Positions 24,701 to 39,700 of a stretch of DNA of 64,000 nucleotides are shown in pieces. This DNA is from Clostridiales bacterium (lineage in GTDB: Bacteria; Bacillota; Clostridia; Peptostreptococcales; Anaerovoracaceae): assembly GCA_009776955.1 (NCBI GenBank), contig WRMW01000006.1, forward strand, positions 28,314-92,313, read 5' to 3'. The notes under the pieces were generated by a model. It had not been told where the DNA came from and searched no databases. It saw only the letters and a program-made list of their open reading frames with translations. Made by a program: the position numbers and the translations under genes. How positions within the stretch are numbered: position 1 is the stretch's first letter; each line of letters starts with the position of its first letter.

Positions 24701-27700
24701 CACAAGCACCCCGGTCGGGGTCTCGTAAACGCCATGAACACCCTCCACCAACGTGGCAACGACATCCCCGTATTCGTCCGTATCGATAATCTCCCTAAGC
24801 TCCACTGTCGTCAAACCTGCCCATCCGCCGCCGTCGATATTGAAGTTCACGGTAACTGGGTATGGCGTCAATGTGGCTGTCGCAGTAAGCTTCAGCGCAT
24901 AGTCCGGCATGGTGATATATGTCCTCATATAGAGCGCGGTGTACGGCTCGTTGAAGCCGTCGAACGTCGGCGGGGTGGGAGTCCACCGTGCCCAATTATA
25001 CCCAGGCTCCACCTCGGCCGGTTCGATTGCGACAAGCACCGTGGACCCCACAAGAACAGTCCTCGCATAGCCAGTCAACGTAGTGCCCTCGCCTGCTTCC
25101 ACCTCAAGCGTCGAATAGCGTAATTCGGCATTGTTGTCGAGCCCGTGGCCTATCACTATGTCCACGCCCGTGTATACGGTAGTGCCCGGAGTGTCCCTAT
25201 CCACCCAGATTTGATACTCTCCGGGCGGGACGGTCGCGTTCTTATATACGCCGGCCGCGTCTTCATCCAGAGGTTCCAATAATAAGCCACCGACCGGCAC
25301 AAGCCCCACCGTCCGGCCTGTCCATGGGTTGCCGTCGTTCCATAGCCGCACTTCCGCAAGCTGCGGGGTCAGCGTCGCCGTGGCGGTTATAGCCACTGAC
25401 TCGCCCGAACTCGGCATGGTGACCGTCGTAGTCATCAACGCGGGGTTGGCGACGGTTGCGTCCCCGCTCGTCACATTCCAACCTGCCCACGTATAAGCGG
25501 CAGCCACCCCGCTCGCTGAAATCTCTATGCCCGTCTGTCCCGCGAAGTATGCGCCGCCGCCGCTCACCGCATTCACTCCCGTGCCCGCAGTCAGGGCAAG
25601 CGTAAAGTATTCAAGCGTCTTGGTCGCAGGATCGACACCATGGCTCACTATAATGCTCTCGCCCGTATCGACGCCGTCGATATAGATGGCGTAATTCCCC
25701 ACAGGAACGTTGCCCCTCGTATATACGCCGCTACTGCCAGGAGTCGTTTCCGCCAATGGCAACTCACGTCCGCCGTCCGTATCTGGCACTATCGTCACCG
25801 CCAACCATACCCGCGGATTTCCGTCCTGGGTCACCGTCACTTCCACGTCATATGTGGTTTCCGTCGCGGTAGCCCTTATGCCAAGCGCCTCTGCCGGCAT
25901 GGTGACGGTCGTGGTCGGGTTATCCGCATTGTCGATGTCCGTAAACCCGTCCGGCACGTCCCAGCCTGCCCACGTATAGTTCGGCTCCACCGTAGCGGTT
26001 ATGCCCACCTCTGTGTCGGCAAGGAACGCCTTGGCGTACTTGTCCGCGTCCGCATCTATATAGACGCTGTCCGTATTGATATTGTACGTGCTGATGCCCG
26101 TACCCGCCGTCAGGGTCAGCATAAAGTAGTCGAGCGTCATCGCCACATCGCCGCCGGCCGGAGGATGCTCCACCTTAATGCTCTTGCTCGTGTCCACGCC
26201 ATTTATATAGATATCATAATCGCCGATTTCCACGCCGTCCGCCACATACACGCCCGTATTGCCGATATCCGGCAGCGGAATCGCATCGTCCAGATATGTG
26301 CCGCTGTCAGGCACTATCGCCGCCGCCTGCCCGCGCCACGCGCCGCCGTCCAAGGTCAACGTAACGCTCGCCTTATAGGTGTCCTCGGTCGCCGTCGCCC
26401 TAAGAGTTACGCTGAAGTCCGGCATATCTATTATGGCTTTTTGATCTTCCACATCATGGAAAGCAGGGAGTCCTTCCGCAACCCACTTGCTCCATGTATG
26501 GTTGGGCAACACCTCTGCGTTTATTTCTACCTTCTCGCCCTCAAAGTGTGGGCCGATGCCGGTCGCGGAGTTCGGCACGATGCCTGCGCCCTCAGTCGCA
26601 TTCAGCATCCAGTAGTTCAGCTCCTCAGTATCATTGTCATCGTCGTTTATCACGATAACCACGTCTGTATCCACGCCGTCCGCAAGCACATGCCATACGC
26701 CGTTCACGACCCTGGCCGAAAACTTGCCCCTATCCCCCATTTCCAGTTCCATGCGATCCAGAGGGTCATCGCCTATCCCGTTCAGCAGCAGCGAGAACTC
26801 TACCGTGCCCAAGCCACCGCCCCTTTCGCCGTCCCACGGAGAGCCTAACAGATTGACATTAAGCGTCGCCTCCCACGTCGTCAGCGCGCCGCTCATCCCA
26901 TACACCTCGCAGGTCACGTTCACCGGTCCTCTTACGCTGCGTATCACATAGAGGTTGAGTCCGGCCGTCCCATAGTCATCGTCGTCGATCCACGTATACG
27001 TGAAGTAGTCGAAGTCGTCGCCAATCGGCATCGCCCTGAACACTATGGAGCCGCCCTCAAGCACCGTGTCGCCGCTGTTCAGCTCCGTGAAATCGTCCAC
27101 AGCGATGACGCCCTCATTCCTATACCTCGCCGTGCTGCCGTCCAAATTTATATCCTGGGCATCCTCATGCTTCACCCATGCGAACTCGACCGTATAATAA
27201 TCGAGCACCGCATCGTTTTCGAGTTCGTAGCCGACAACAATAGTCCTGCCTGTGTCCTCGGTATAGATACCGCCCGTTTTGTCTATAAAGATGGCGAATT
27301 CGCCTGCGGGCACACTAGGCGCCGTATACACGCCCACATCGTTGATATCCTCCAGCTCGGCCACCACACGGCCACGGTCGGGGCCGTCAAGGATCTCCCT
27401 CAGCTCGGCTCTCAAGCCGATATACGGATCGGTATGCGAACCGCTGCCCAAACGCACCGTCACTTCTACGCCATACTTGTCCTCGGTCGCCGTCGCCGTA
27501 AGCTTGAGAGCGTAATCCGGCATCGTGATTGTGGTGTTTCGCTCGCTCACATCGCCAAATGTGGTCGGCTCTGCCGTCCACTTGCTCCATCTCCATTCGC
27601 TTGCCACCGTCGCGGATATCGCTATCCCCTCCTGGCCCTCAAAATACACGCCGCCGCCGCTCACAGACCCGATGCCTGGGCTCTCTGCCAACGTCAGCGT

Positions 27701-30700
27701 CCAGTAATCAAGCTCCGCTTCGGCGTCCCCGTCGATTATCCCTATCGTGACGCCCGTGGACACCGTGCCGTCATAGACTGTCCACTCGCCGGCACCCACT
27801 CTCGCCGTAAACTCGCCAGAGTCCACGCCGCCTGTCAAGGTCAGCGGCATATTGTCGCTTCCGACCTGACGCAGCGTGAACGACTTGCTATCGCCGTCCC
27901 ACGGCTCGACGTCCTTGCTGACATTCACCGTCGCGGTATAGGCCTCCCGCTCGTCAAGCTCGATATACAGGTATTCCTCATTGGGCGAGAACGCCGACGA
28001 ATTGTTGCTGAACGTGGACACGGTCGGCACGCCGATCGGCCGCTCGTTCGCGGCCTTGTTCTCCAAGTGCGCGAACACGCCGTTGACGGTGACGCTGCCG
28101 CCTCTGCCGTCCACGCCGTTGCCCATCGCAAGGCCGGGCTTGTCGCCTGAGCCTTTGTCGCCGCCTATGGCTACCACCTTGCCGCCCTCTATGGTTATCA
28201 TGCCGCCGTGGGCATATTCTCCGCCGCCGATGCCTGTGCCGTATACGCCGGCTGTGGCCGTCACCGTACCGCTCTCTATGGTTATCGTGCCGCCTGCGCC
28301 ATTGCGTCCGCCGCCGATGCCTGCGCTAAAATTGCCGCCATGCGCCACGACCTCCGCCTCGCCGCTTATTTCGATGCTGCCGCCTGCGGCTTGGTTGCCG
28401 CCGCCGATGGCCGCGGCCGATGGGCCGCCATGCGCCACAACCGACGCGTCGCCGCGTATTATGATGCGGCCGCCCATGCCGACGTTGCCGCCGCCGATGC
28501 CCGTGCCGCCGCTGCCGCCTGTGGCCGTCACCGTGCCGCCCTCTATGATTATCTCGCCGTTATTGCTGCCCGCGCCTCCGCCGATGCCTGCGGCATAATG
28601 GCTGCCTGTTGCCGTCACCGTGCCGCCCGATATGGTTATCGTGCCGACGCCGCCAGTGACCCCTCCGCCGATGCCTGCGCCAAACCCGCTACCATTGGCC
28701 GTCAGCGTGCCTGTGCCGTCTATGGCGAGCGTGGCGCCCACCGGGACTTGCAACCCCGCAAAGCCGTCGCCGGCCGTGAGCACGTTGTCGCCCACAAGCG
28801 TCAAGTTCACCTCCGCGCCCGCAATGTTGAATGCGCTAGCCATGAACGGGGGATTCACTATCTCCACGTTGTCGAGCTCTATATCCACGCCTGTCAACCC
28901 GTCACTGACCACAATGCGTCCTGTCTCGTAGCCAGGGCTGTTCATGCCCGTTGATATGCTGTAGTCGTGGTTCGCCGTGAGTATCGTAAGCACCTCGACA
29001 ACGCCGCCGTCCGCGCCGGGTTCTTCGTCAAACTCATAGTCCGTGCCCTCGTCACCGCCGCTGACTATGAAGAAGCCTTCTCCATACGTCCTTGCGGTAA
29101 GCTCAAGCGGATAGTTCGGCATATCGATGCTCATTTCTTGCCAGGCAATATTTCCGAACATGCTTGGATCCGCCTCCCACTCGATCCAATCATAGCCATC
29201 CACCACCGTTGCGCTTATGTCCACGCTCGCGTCTTTAAGGATCGCCCTGGCGACACTGTCTTGGCTTTCGACCGTATGGGGGCTGTCCATCGGCATCTCT
29301 ACCGACTCTATGCCTGGGTCGCTTCCGTCAAGCGTCAGCATAAAGTAGTCGAGCGTCTCCAGATTGGGCTCTCCATAGCCCACCTTGACTGTCCTGCCCG
29401 TGTACATATCGCCGGTGCCGATTCCGTCCCTATGTACAAAGATGGCAAACTCGCCCGGCTCCACGGGAATAGTGGTTATATACAGGCCTGGAGAGCCTGA
29501 GTCTTCGGCCGTCGTGTACGCGGCGCCCACGATGCCGCCGGAAAGCCTGGTGAGATCGACTTGCCGCCCTGTCCAGCCTGTGCCGTCAAGGTTCAGCTGC
29601 ACGCTTGCGGGATACGGGGTGAACTTCGCCGTCGCCGTAAGGGTGAGCCTATACTTAGGCATTGTGATACTCGTTTCCTTTGCAGCCACATTGCCAAAAC
29701 CGCTAGGGACAGCCGTCCACCCAGTCCACTCGCAGCCGTCCGCCACCACTGCGTCTATGTCTACCGTATCGCCGGCGAAGTAGACGTCGCCTCCGCTCAC
29801 AGAGTCGATGCCCGTGCCACGCACCAGGTTCAGCGTATAATATTCTAGCAGCTCCTCGCTGACATATCTGTCGTCCACGGTGATTGTCTCGCCTGTGGGA
29901 AAAGCATTCTCAAGCGAGCCGCCGCTCCTGTTTACATAGATATCGTATGTGCCCTCCGATATATCGGCCACTGTACTATAGGCGCCGGGCATGCCCTCCC
30001 GCAGCCCTATCAAGTCGGTCTCAGGATCGCCACCTGGCGGCAGAAGCGCCACCGTCAGGGATTGCCAAGGTGCGTCGTCCCTGTTGACTGCCACCACCGC
30101 CGGGTGCATGGCGGGAGCGCCGTACGCCTCGACCGTGGACTTATGCGTCCCGATAGTCACCGTGGTGCTCGCGGCGTTCACATTATGCACGACAGCGCCT
30201 CCTGTGGACTCCCAGACAGTCCATAAGGCAAACTTATAGCCGTCCTCCGGCACTGCGGAGATCGGTATGCCCGTCTCTCCTTCGAGGTAGGCGCCGCTGC
30301 CGGTCACAGACTTTATGCCTTCGCCGCGCTCCACGGTCAGCGAATAATAATAGATCTCCATGTGGTCGGTCGGCGGGTTTGTATGATTGACTGCCAGGCT
30401 CCTGCCTGTGTTTTCGTTGTTCACATAGATGGCGTATGTGCCGGCATGCAACCCAGACCGCAGATATTGCCCGCCGCCTCTGTCGGTCATGGTATATCGC
30501 GTAGTGCCGCCATCCGCCGTCAGCTCCACAGTCTGCCCTGAGTATCCATTCATCCGCTCGTTAAGCCACAAATGCACCGCTGCCTCATAGGTCTTTTGCG
30601 TCGAGGTCGCCGCTATGCTCACTGGCGCGCCCCCTATGTTGACGGTGGTCTCTCTCGCCGTGGGGTTCGCGATGCCATTAAACGTAGACGGATCGGGATT

Positions 30701-33700
30701 CCATCTTGCGAAGTTGTACTCGTCGTTCATTTCCGCCGCTATCTCTATGCCCGAAGTCCCCGTAAGGAACGCCTTGGCTACGGTATTCGCAGTCGTGACA
30801 TTACGTATGCTATGCGTCGATATTTCCACAGACTCCACACCCGTACCGCTCCCGTCGAGCGTCAGCATCCAGTAGTCGAGGGCAGCCGCGTTGAGCTCAC
30901 CATAGCCCACCTTGACCGTCCTGCCCGTGTCCGTGGAATGGCCATCGTCCCCGTGTATAGAGATTCTGTACTCGTCCGGTATGGCATCGCCATCGCTTCT
31001 ATACAGGCCTGGAGTGGGGGGATCGTTCACTGGCTCCATCACGTACCCTGCTGCCGTGTGAATCCCGAAAAGATAAACGTCCAGTCCGGTCCAGGCCACG
31101 CCGTCAAGTTTTACTGCCACGTCTACGGTATACTTGTCGAGCGTCGCTGTCGCATCAACAATAACTGGCGCGCCGGGGCTGCTCGGCATGGTAACCGTAG
31201 TGTTTTCCATGTTCGGATTGCTAATATCCACAAGGTAATGGGGTTCCCACTCTTTGAAGCTATAGCCGTTCTCTGGCACCGCCGAAACATCCGCCACATC
31301 GCCCTCAAAGTAGAGGTATGTCCCGCCGCCATCGCCGACGGCCTCAAGGAACGCCCCTGTAGCGGTAGCCGAGGCTATACCCTCGCCCGCCGCCAATGTC
31401 AACGTCCAGAAGTCTAGCACCGTCGGGGGGTCACCCGCGCCGACCATAATGGTCTTGCCCGTGTCCACCCCGCTCACATATATATTGTATGTGTCATTGG
31501 CAACCATGGAGCTGTAATTGCCGCCGTATTCGTCCGTCATTCTGGTGACAAATCTGCCTTCGCTGTACAGGTCTATATTCAGCCCCTCGGCCTCGTTGCC
31601 GCTGCCGTTTATGGTAGCTTTCACGCTTGCAGGGTTAAAGTCGTTTGTGCCTAGCACCTGACAGGCCACAAACACCTCCGAATTGACTGGATCCACCACT
31701 TGCACCTTGTCATTGTGGCTGCCGCCGATAGGCCCGATGTTCCAGAAGAATTGATAGTGGTCGAAATAAGTGTCGTTCTCATCGACTTCAAACACAAGCC
31801 TGACGCCGCCTTGCACCACACCGAATAATGGAACTGTACCGCTAGACGAGCCCATATAGTATGTTGCGGTCATCGTGGGGTGGAACTCTGGGCCGAGTCC
31901 TTGAGGTATCGCATAGAACGTGACCATATAATAATCTAGCATCGCTCTGTTCGCATTTTCAAGCCCTACCTCAATAATCACGCCGGTAGCAACAGGGGTC
32001 GCTATATTGATGTGGTCCACATAGACCTCGTATAGGCCTGGCGCCACATAGTCCGCAGACTTATACTCGCCCGTATCTATGCCAGTTTCGGTCAGCAAAA
32101 TCCTATCGTCTGGATAGGTGCCGTCGGTAAGCATTATCGACACGCCATCAAGCCCGCTCCACGGGCCGCCGTCACCGCTGCCCCTGTTGAGGTTTACGCC
32201 CACTTCCACGATATAGCCGTCCTCCGTGGCCGCTGCCGTCACTTCCGCCTGCTCCGCTGCCATCTTGACCATCGTGCTCTCCAAGCTTGCATCGTCTATG
32301 GTCGTCGCACTGCTTCCGACCGTAAGCTCCCATCCGTCGAAGGTCCAGCCGAGCTCCACGTCCGCCTTTACGATCACGTCATCGCCCACACGGAACGCAT
32401 CCCTATCCATTATGGACGGCGAGCCGATCTCCACGCTCTTGATGCCGTTGCTCGGCGTATCCGGCTTGACTGCAAGGCTCCAGTATTCGAGCGCCGTTGC
32501 CTCATCGGTGCCATCGGGATGCGTAATCTCAATTATATCGCCATCGCCCGTATAGGCTCTCTGCCCTATGCCCCTGCCGATATATATCCTGTATCTCCCG
32601 ACAGGCACATCGTCCCTCTTATACACGCCAGGAGCGCTTTCCGTCAGCAGCAAGTACGCCGTGTCATCGGTGTCATCGGGCGTTATCTCGACCGTCAGGT
32701 CTTCCCACCTATCGTTGTCTATCGTCACTCCCACCAACACTTCATATGTGTACTCGGTCGCAGATGTCGTAAGCACGAGCGGCGCCGCCGGCATAAGTAT
32801 CTCAGCCGATGCATCGCTCGCGGAAGTGCCGTTTATAAAGTCATCAAATCCGGCGGGCGCCGAAGCCCACTCGTCGAATCCGAAGCCAAACTCCGGCACA
32901 GCCCTTATCTTCACTTCTGCACCCTCAAGAAACACCTTTACCACATAGGTGGCGTCCGTGTAGATGCTCGCCGAGTCGATAACTACTTCGTCCACGCCCT
33001 CGCCGGCCTGCAGCGTCAGCGTAAAGTAGTCGAGCGTCCGCGCATTAGGTTCGCCGTACGCCACCGTCAGGAACTCGCCCGTGACCACAGCCGCTCCCGA
33101 CCCCGGCCCGTCAGCGTCTATATATATGTAATACTCTCCGGGCGCCACGGGGTTCTCCGTTTCGTACACGCCCGTCGTGCCGTCCTCGACCAAGGCGATT
33201 ACCGGCCCCACAGGGGAGCCAATATCTTCATCACGTAGCCTTATCGAGACCCCAAGGCCGTCCCACGCCGCGCTGTTCCTTGTCACGGTCACGCTCGCGT
33301 GATGGTTCGTCGGCACTGCATTCGCTTTGACCACGGCCGCCTGATTCCCCATAGTGACTACGGTGTTCGTGTCGCCATCATCCTCTACCGTGGCGTTTCC
33401 AGTTGTTACTGTCCACCCCGCAAAATCGTAGGCATCCTCGACGATGGCCCATATACCGGCTTTCTCGCCGGCAAAGAATGCATACTCGTCTTTTATCGTA
33501 TCAGCGACTATTCCTATGTCGCTTACGCCGTCATCGCTGCCATCGACCGTCAGCGTCCAGTACGCCAGAGTCAGCGGTCCTGTGGAGCCGCCTACCCTTA
33601 ATATCCGGCCTGTGTTCTTGCCCTCTACATATATGTCGTATACCCCGGCCTGTATCTCAGCCGATGATATATAGCCGTTGACCGGAAGCTCGCCCGATCC

Positions 33701-36700
33701 ATCGTCAAAGTCATAATCATCCACATAGGTCAGCTTGATTGGCTCCGCCAGACTGGCGTTCCTAAGCTCCACGTCCAGCGTTTTCCACGCCGTCCCGTCC
33801 TTGTTCACCTTTACGATGGCATACTCGCCCGCCGCTTCATCGCCCGTCACCAAGCAGCTTACCTCGACCGCTTCGTTCACTTCGGGTATCGAGTACATGC
33901 CGCTCTCATGGCCCTCCACCGGCGGATCCGTGCCGACCGTCCAGAAATACCTATACACGATCCCTATCGGCCCTTGCGGTATGGCAGTAAACAGCAGCTC
34001 GTCGCCGCCCGCCACTATAGCCCCACTCTTTATCTCGTTGCCCCTGTACTCCGCCTTGATACTGGCGCCGGTCGCCTTGCTCGTCGGATCCCAAGCCACG
34101 CTGAAGTTGACCGTATAATACTCGACATCCGCACGGTTCGGCGGTGTAGTGGTTACATCTATATCCACGCCTGTATACGCAGCGCTGTCGCTGACATCGC
34201 CGTCGTACACACGCCATTCGCCCTCGTCCACCATGCCGACAAACGTGCCAAGGACAGACATGGTTAGCGGCACCACAGCCCCGCTTGGATTGTCCACAAG
34301 CGAGAACGACTTGCTTGTTTCGATTTCACCGGTACTGCCGCTCCATGGGAAGGTGTTCAGACTTACGCTCACGGATGCGTCTATATTGTACTCCAACCAC
34401 TCTGGCATCTTTACCGTACGCCCGAACAGCCCTGGCAGATCGCCCTCTTTATACGTCCATCCGTCAATATTCCCCGGTCGCATCACCGACGGGAAGCCAG
34501 ACGCCACATGGACGCTCGCCTTGCTTCTGTCCTCGCCATCCCTGCCATTATGCACCTTGTCCGCAGACACGTTCTTCGTAAAGCCGCCTTCCCAGTTCGT
34601 GGGCACGTTGTACCTTATATCCATCCCTTTGAAGCCCGCATTGCCCGAAAGGGTCGAGGCGGGGAAGTAGTCGCCCGCCACACGCCCCAAAGCGGTATTG
34701 TAGTTCGGATGTATAAGCACATTCTCGTTCAGCGCTATATTGCCGCTGACCACGCCTTCCGAGCCTATCGTCCCTACTATTCCGCCCGCCCTCGCGCTCA
34801 TGGAGCCGGAGGTGGTCGTCCGCACAGAGCCCGTCGAGTAGTTGCCCGTTATTATAACGGCGCCTGCGTTGCCTACTATGCCGCCCGCATATTCCACGGC
34901 GATGATGTCCGCGAGCGAGTAGCTATTCTTCACCGTGGCAGGCGGGCCATTGGTCACACTGATATCAGCGCCTGCATAGCCCACAATGCCGCCGATGCTA
35001 TAGCCGGACGAGCCGCTGCCGCTGCCCGTTATCGTCCCTGTGGTATAGCAATTCTCGATGGTGCCGCCATCCACTCGGCCTACTATGCCGCCGGAGCTGC
35101 CGGCGCTGTTGACATTCGCATTCACCACGCCGAGGTTTTTCACCGTGCCTGTCTGGATATACCCGAACACGCCCCTATACCCGAAATATTGTGTGGAAAG
35201 CCCCTCTATCTCCTTGCCCCTGCCGTTGAAAGTCCCTCTGAACCTTGTGGTGGAGTTCGTATAATAGGAATCGCTTATGGGCAGCCAGCCGTTGCCACCG
35301 TTCCAGGTGGGGTCGCTGATCCCGTACGGCTCCAAATCTATATGGTCCATCATAAGTATGGTCTTGCCTGCGAAGTTGAAGCGTGACGTGCCGGTTTCGC
35401 TGATGGAAACCTCCACGCCGCCGCCCCCCATCGTAATATAATAGTAGCCGTTCACTATCCACGCAAGCCCCGCGAGCTCGTCCGCCGTCCATATCTCGTA
35501 GTTGTCGCCGTTCTGCCTGTTTGCGTCTATATACCATTGTATGTCGGGCGTGCCTGTGGGCGTTATACGCAGATGCGCCGGCATCCGTACGGTCTGCCCG
35601 AACAGCCCCGGCAGGTCTGCCACGGCCCATGTCCAAATGACTGATGGCACAACCATCAAGAACTCGTAAGCGTCCTCCGCCCGCAGCTCTAGCTTGCTCA
35701 CGTTCTCGCCGTCCGACTTGTCGTGCCCTATATCCGTCGGGGTCTTGGGGGTGTTGCCGCCGGACCTATATCCAAGCCGCATCCCTTCAAACGCCTTGTT
35801 GCCGCTTAGCGATTGGTTGTTGCCGCCGCCTACCACACGCCCGATATTGTCGGCGTTCGTGCCGCTCGTCAGCACGGCGATATTCAGCGCCATGGAATCT
35901 TTTATCTCCGTGCCCGATGCCGCGTAGCCCGCGATGCCGCCGGCGTACATATTCGATGGGTCGTTGCCGGTGGCCTCCACCCTGCCCGTGGCATAGGTGT
36001 TCAGCACCTTGCTTGCGCTAGTCATATAGCCAACGATACCGCCTGCGTAGCTGCGGCTCGTCACATCGGCCATGGTGTAGCTGTTTTGCACCGTGGACGA
36101 GCTTCCGAGGCCGCCTACGATGCCGCCGACCTCTGAGCCCCCGCCCCGCACGATCCCCGTCACATAGCACTCGTCTATAAGCGCCGAGCTTTCAGCGTAG
36201 CCGACGATGCCGCCGACGTAGTTGTAGCCGTTTATATACGCATCCTCGACGCTGAGGTTTTTCACCGTGCCGCCGTAGATATGCCCAAACAGCCCTGCCC
36301 GACTGAGCGAATTGTCGTTTATATAAAGCCCTGTGAGCTTGTGGGTCTGTCCTGCCACGTTGCCGCTGCCGTCAAATGTCCCTCTGAAGTCCGTCTCGTA
36401 CGCCCTGCCTATCGGCACCCAACCCTTTTCGTCGTTCCAATATTCATACGTCCCGTAGCGCTCCAGGTCTATATCGTTCATCATATAGATGGTCTCGCCG
36501 TCGAAGTCATGCTTAGGCACGTCGACCCCATCCCAGTCCACGGCCGTGCCGTTTACGATGGCGGCAAGCCCCGCGAGCTCGTGCGCCGTCCGTATATAAT
36601 ACGGGTCGTTGCCGTCAAGATACCAGTCTATATCTATGGTGCTCTGCGTGCCCCTCACGATCACTTGCACGTCGGTCTTTGCGTTAACCGGATTTACGGT

Positions 36701-39700
36701 ATGGGTCGGGCTGTCGCTGCCTGGGACTGGAACAGGCCCGCTGCCGGTGTCCACGCTCCAGTCATATTCATGTGGCGGCTGCCCGCCGGGCGTCACGGTA
36801 AGGGCAAGCGTCCCTCCGCCAAGCACCACCGTCCCTGTGCTTATGGACGTTCCGTTGTAGGTAGCCGTTATCTCGCTCCCTGCCGCGCTGCCGCCGTTCA
36901 CCCAGTCATATGTGACCGTATAATAATCCACCGTAGCCGCAGCCGCGTCGCCGTTTATAACGAGGGTACGGTTTGTGTCCGTGGAAGTCGGAATCATATT
37001 TGTGAATATAAGATAAGTGTCGTCGGGCACAGACGCTGTGTATACGCCGTCAGCTGTGTGCCCCATGGTGGTGAATACCCACGGTGTATCTACGGTGCGT
37101 AGCTGCACTATCCGCCCTGCCTGCCCTATGCCGTCCAGATTTACTGTCACGCTCGCCGTATACAGGGCCGGTGACGTGCCGTTCACGGTAGCGACCACCA
37201 CGGTCGTGCCGTCCACGAAGCTTACCGTGTATTCGGGATCGTCCTCGTCGTGCATATCGTCCGGTATGCCGTTTACGCTCCACGCATAAGTATAGTCCGT
37301 ATGGTCTGGGCCCTCGACGCCGTAGACCTCAAGCTCCAGATCGCCGCCGCTAAGGACTATATCCCCGCTTGTGATAGGCGTGTCGTTGTACTTGGCGCTT
37401 ATGCTTGCCTTGTCCGTCAGCCCTGCGGGTGCCACGCTGAACTCTATCGTATAGTAATCCAGGGCGGCGGTATTCCCCACCGAGGAAGTAATGGTGATTT
37501 CCACGCCCGTGGCCGTGCCCACGCCCGTGCCCGTGCTTGTGTCGTAAACTTCCCACGTTCCCTCTGATGCCATGCCGGTAAACACGCCCGTCGAAGTCAT
37601 TGTAAGCGGCACTGTGGCGCCGCCGTCCGCCGGCACGAGGGTGTATGTCTTTGCGACATTCTCGGAAACGCCGTTCCACGGCTGATCGTCCAGATTTACA
37701 TTTACCGTCACCGGTATATCAAACTTCAACCACTCAGGCATCGGCACAGTCTTTCCAAACAGCCCCGGCAAATCGCCCTCTTTGTGCGCCCAAGGCGGAT
37801 CCTGCAAAAACGCGTTCTGGAAGCCTGCGTACGTATGGAGCCTCGCCTTGCTCTGCCCCTCCCCGTCCTTGCCGCTGTCACTGGTGTCAAGGGGGTCCTT
37901 GACGATGCCGCCGGTGCCGTCCGCTCCGGCGTTACGCCTTATATACATCCTGTCAAACGCCCTGTTTCCGGATATGACCGTCCCAGGGCCTGCGTACACA
38001 TACCCTATCACGCGACCTAGCTCGTCGCTATCGTTGGGGCGTATTACCACGCTCTCGTTCAGCGCTATATTGCCGATGACGGTCGAGCTTGAAATGGCCG
38101 CCCCCACTATGCCGCCTGCCCTTCCGATGGCGCTTGGGCTTGTCGCGAACACCTTGCCCGTGGCGTAGCTGTCCCTCACCACGGAGTTATCGGACGCCTG
38201 CCCAACCACGCCGCCCACATAATTCACGCCAGTGACGTCGGCAAGGGAATAGCAGTCTTTCACCGTGCCAGGGCTTGTGGCGGCGTAACCCAGATTGCCC
38301 ACTATGCCGCCTACATTGTAGCCCTGGCTGGACATGGTCCCTGAGCCGGTGACTTTGCCCGTCACATAGCAGCTCTCGACCGTGCTCCAGTTCGCATAGG
38401 CCACAATACCGCCGATATAGCTCCTCCCTGATATATTCACGTCCACGGCAGCGACATTCCTGATTGTGGCCCTTCTCACATGGCCAAACAGCCCTTTGTA
38501 GCTGTTGTCCGATACGCTGTACAGGCCTGTTATCTCCTTGCCCCCGCCGTCAAAAGTCCCTGCGAACTTCAACGAGTCGCTCGTTACCATCGAGTTCTCG
38601 CTTATAGGCAGCCAGCCTACGCCGTTGTTGTAGATGCCGGCGTTCTCGCCGTAGAGCCCAAGGTCTATATGGTCCATCAGCTTTACAAGCTTGTCGGCGA
38701 AATTTGTCCGTACAGTGCCGCTTGGAAGCGGCACGGAAGTCCAATTATCGTCAACGCCAGTGTAGTAGCCGTTGTTTACAAGCGCCGCAAAGCCCGCAAG
38801 CTCGTCCGCCGACCATATCTCGTACACAGGCGCTGCCGTGCCTGCGTCTATATACCATTTGTAATCTGGCGTGCCCGTGGACGGCGCTTTCAGATGCGCC
38901 GGCATCCGCACGGTCTGACCGAACAGCCCAGGCAGGTCTGGTTCCGCGTAGGTCCACGCGCCTGTACGTAGCTGCGTCGTATAGCCTGCGGCCGCCCGTA
39001 GCTCCTGCATGCTCGTGCCCAGGCCGTCCTTGGTGGTGGGTCCGTTGTTTATGGGCTTTTCGGACGCGCCGGACGGGCCGTAAAACACGCCCATCTCGCC
39101 AAACGCCCTGTTGTTTGTAAGGGTGGCGTCGCCGCCGCCTATCACCCGCCCGACATTGACGCCTGTGGTGAAGGTGGTTATCACGCTCCGGTTAAGCGCC
39201 ATGGAGTTTTCCACATGCGTGCCGCTTCCGGCATAGCCCACAAGTCCGCCGGCCATTTCTGATGCCGTCGCTTCCACTATGCCCGTGGCGTAGCTGTTCT
39301 GCACACTGCCGCCCCCCGTCATCATGCCCACAAGGCCACCTACATAGCTTGTGCCAAGGACATCCGCCATGGAGTAGCTGTCTTTCACCACGTTCGGGCC
39401 AAAAACGGTGCCGACTAGCCCGCCTGCGTTCGACCTGCCGGTCACGCTGCCGGTGCTATAACATTGCTCGATAGTGCTTCCGTTGCCGTTCGTTCCGTAC
39501 GCCATGCCGGCGATAATGCCGATCCAGTCACTTGCGATGATGTCTGCGTCCACCACGCCGAGGTTTTTCACTGTGGCGCCGTCTAGATAGCCGAACAGCC
39601 CTGCGTAATTGAGCGTGGTGTCGTTTATATACAATCCCGTTATGGTATGGCCCTGCCCGTCGAACGTCCCGCTGAAAGGGTCGGTCGTGTCATAGCTCAA

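Noticed and set aside
25640..28150. Long plus-strand ORFs (up to about 400 codons) across the giant gene
   Set aside because: They lie antisense to the giant gene, repeat with its modules, lack ribosome sites and have His/Arg-rich compositions typical of shadow frames in GC-rich DNA.
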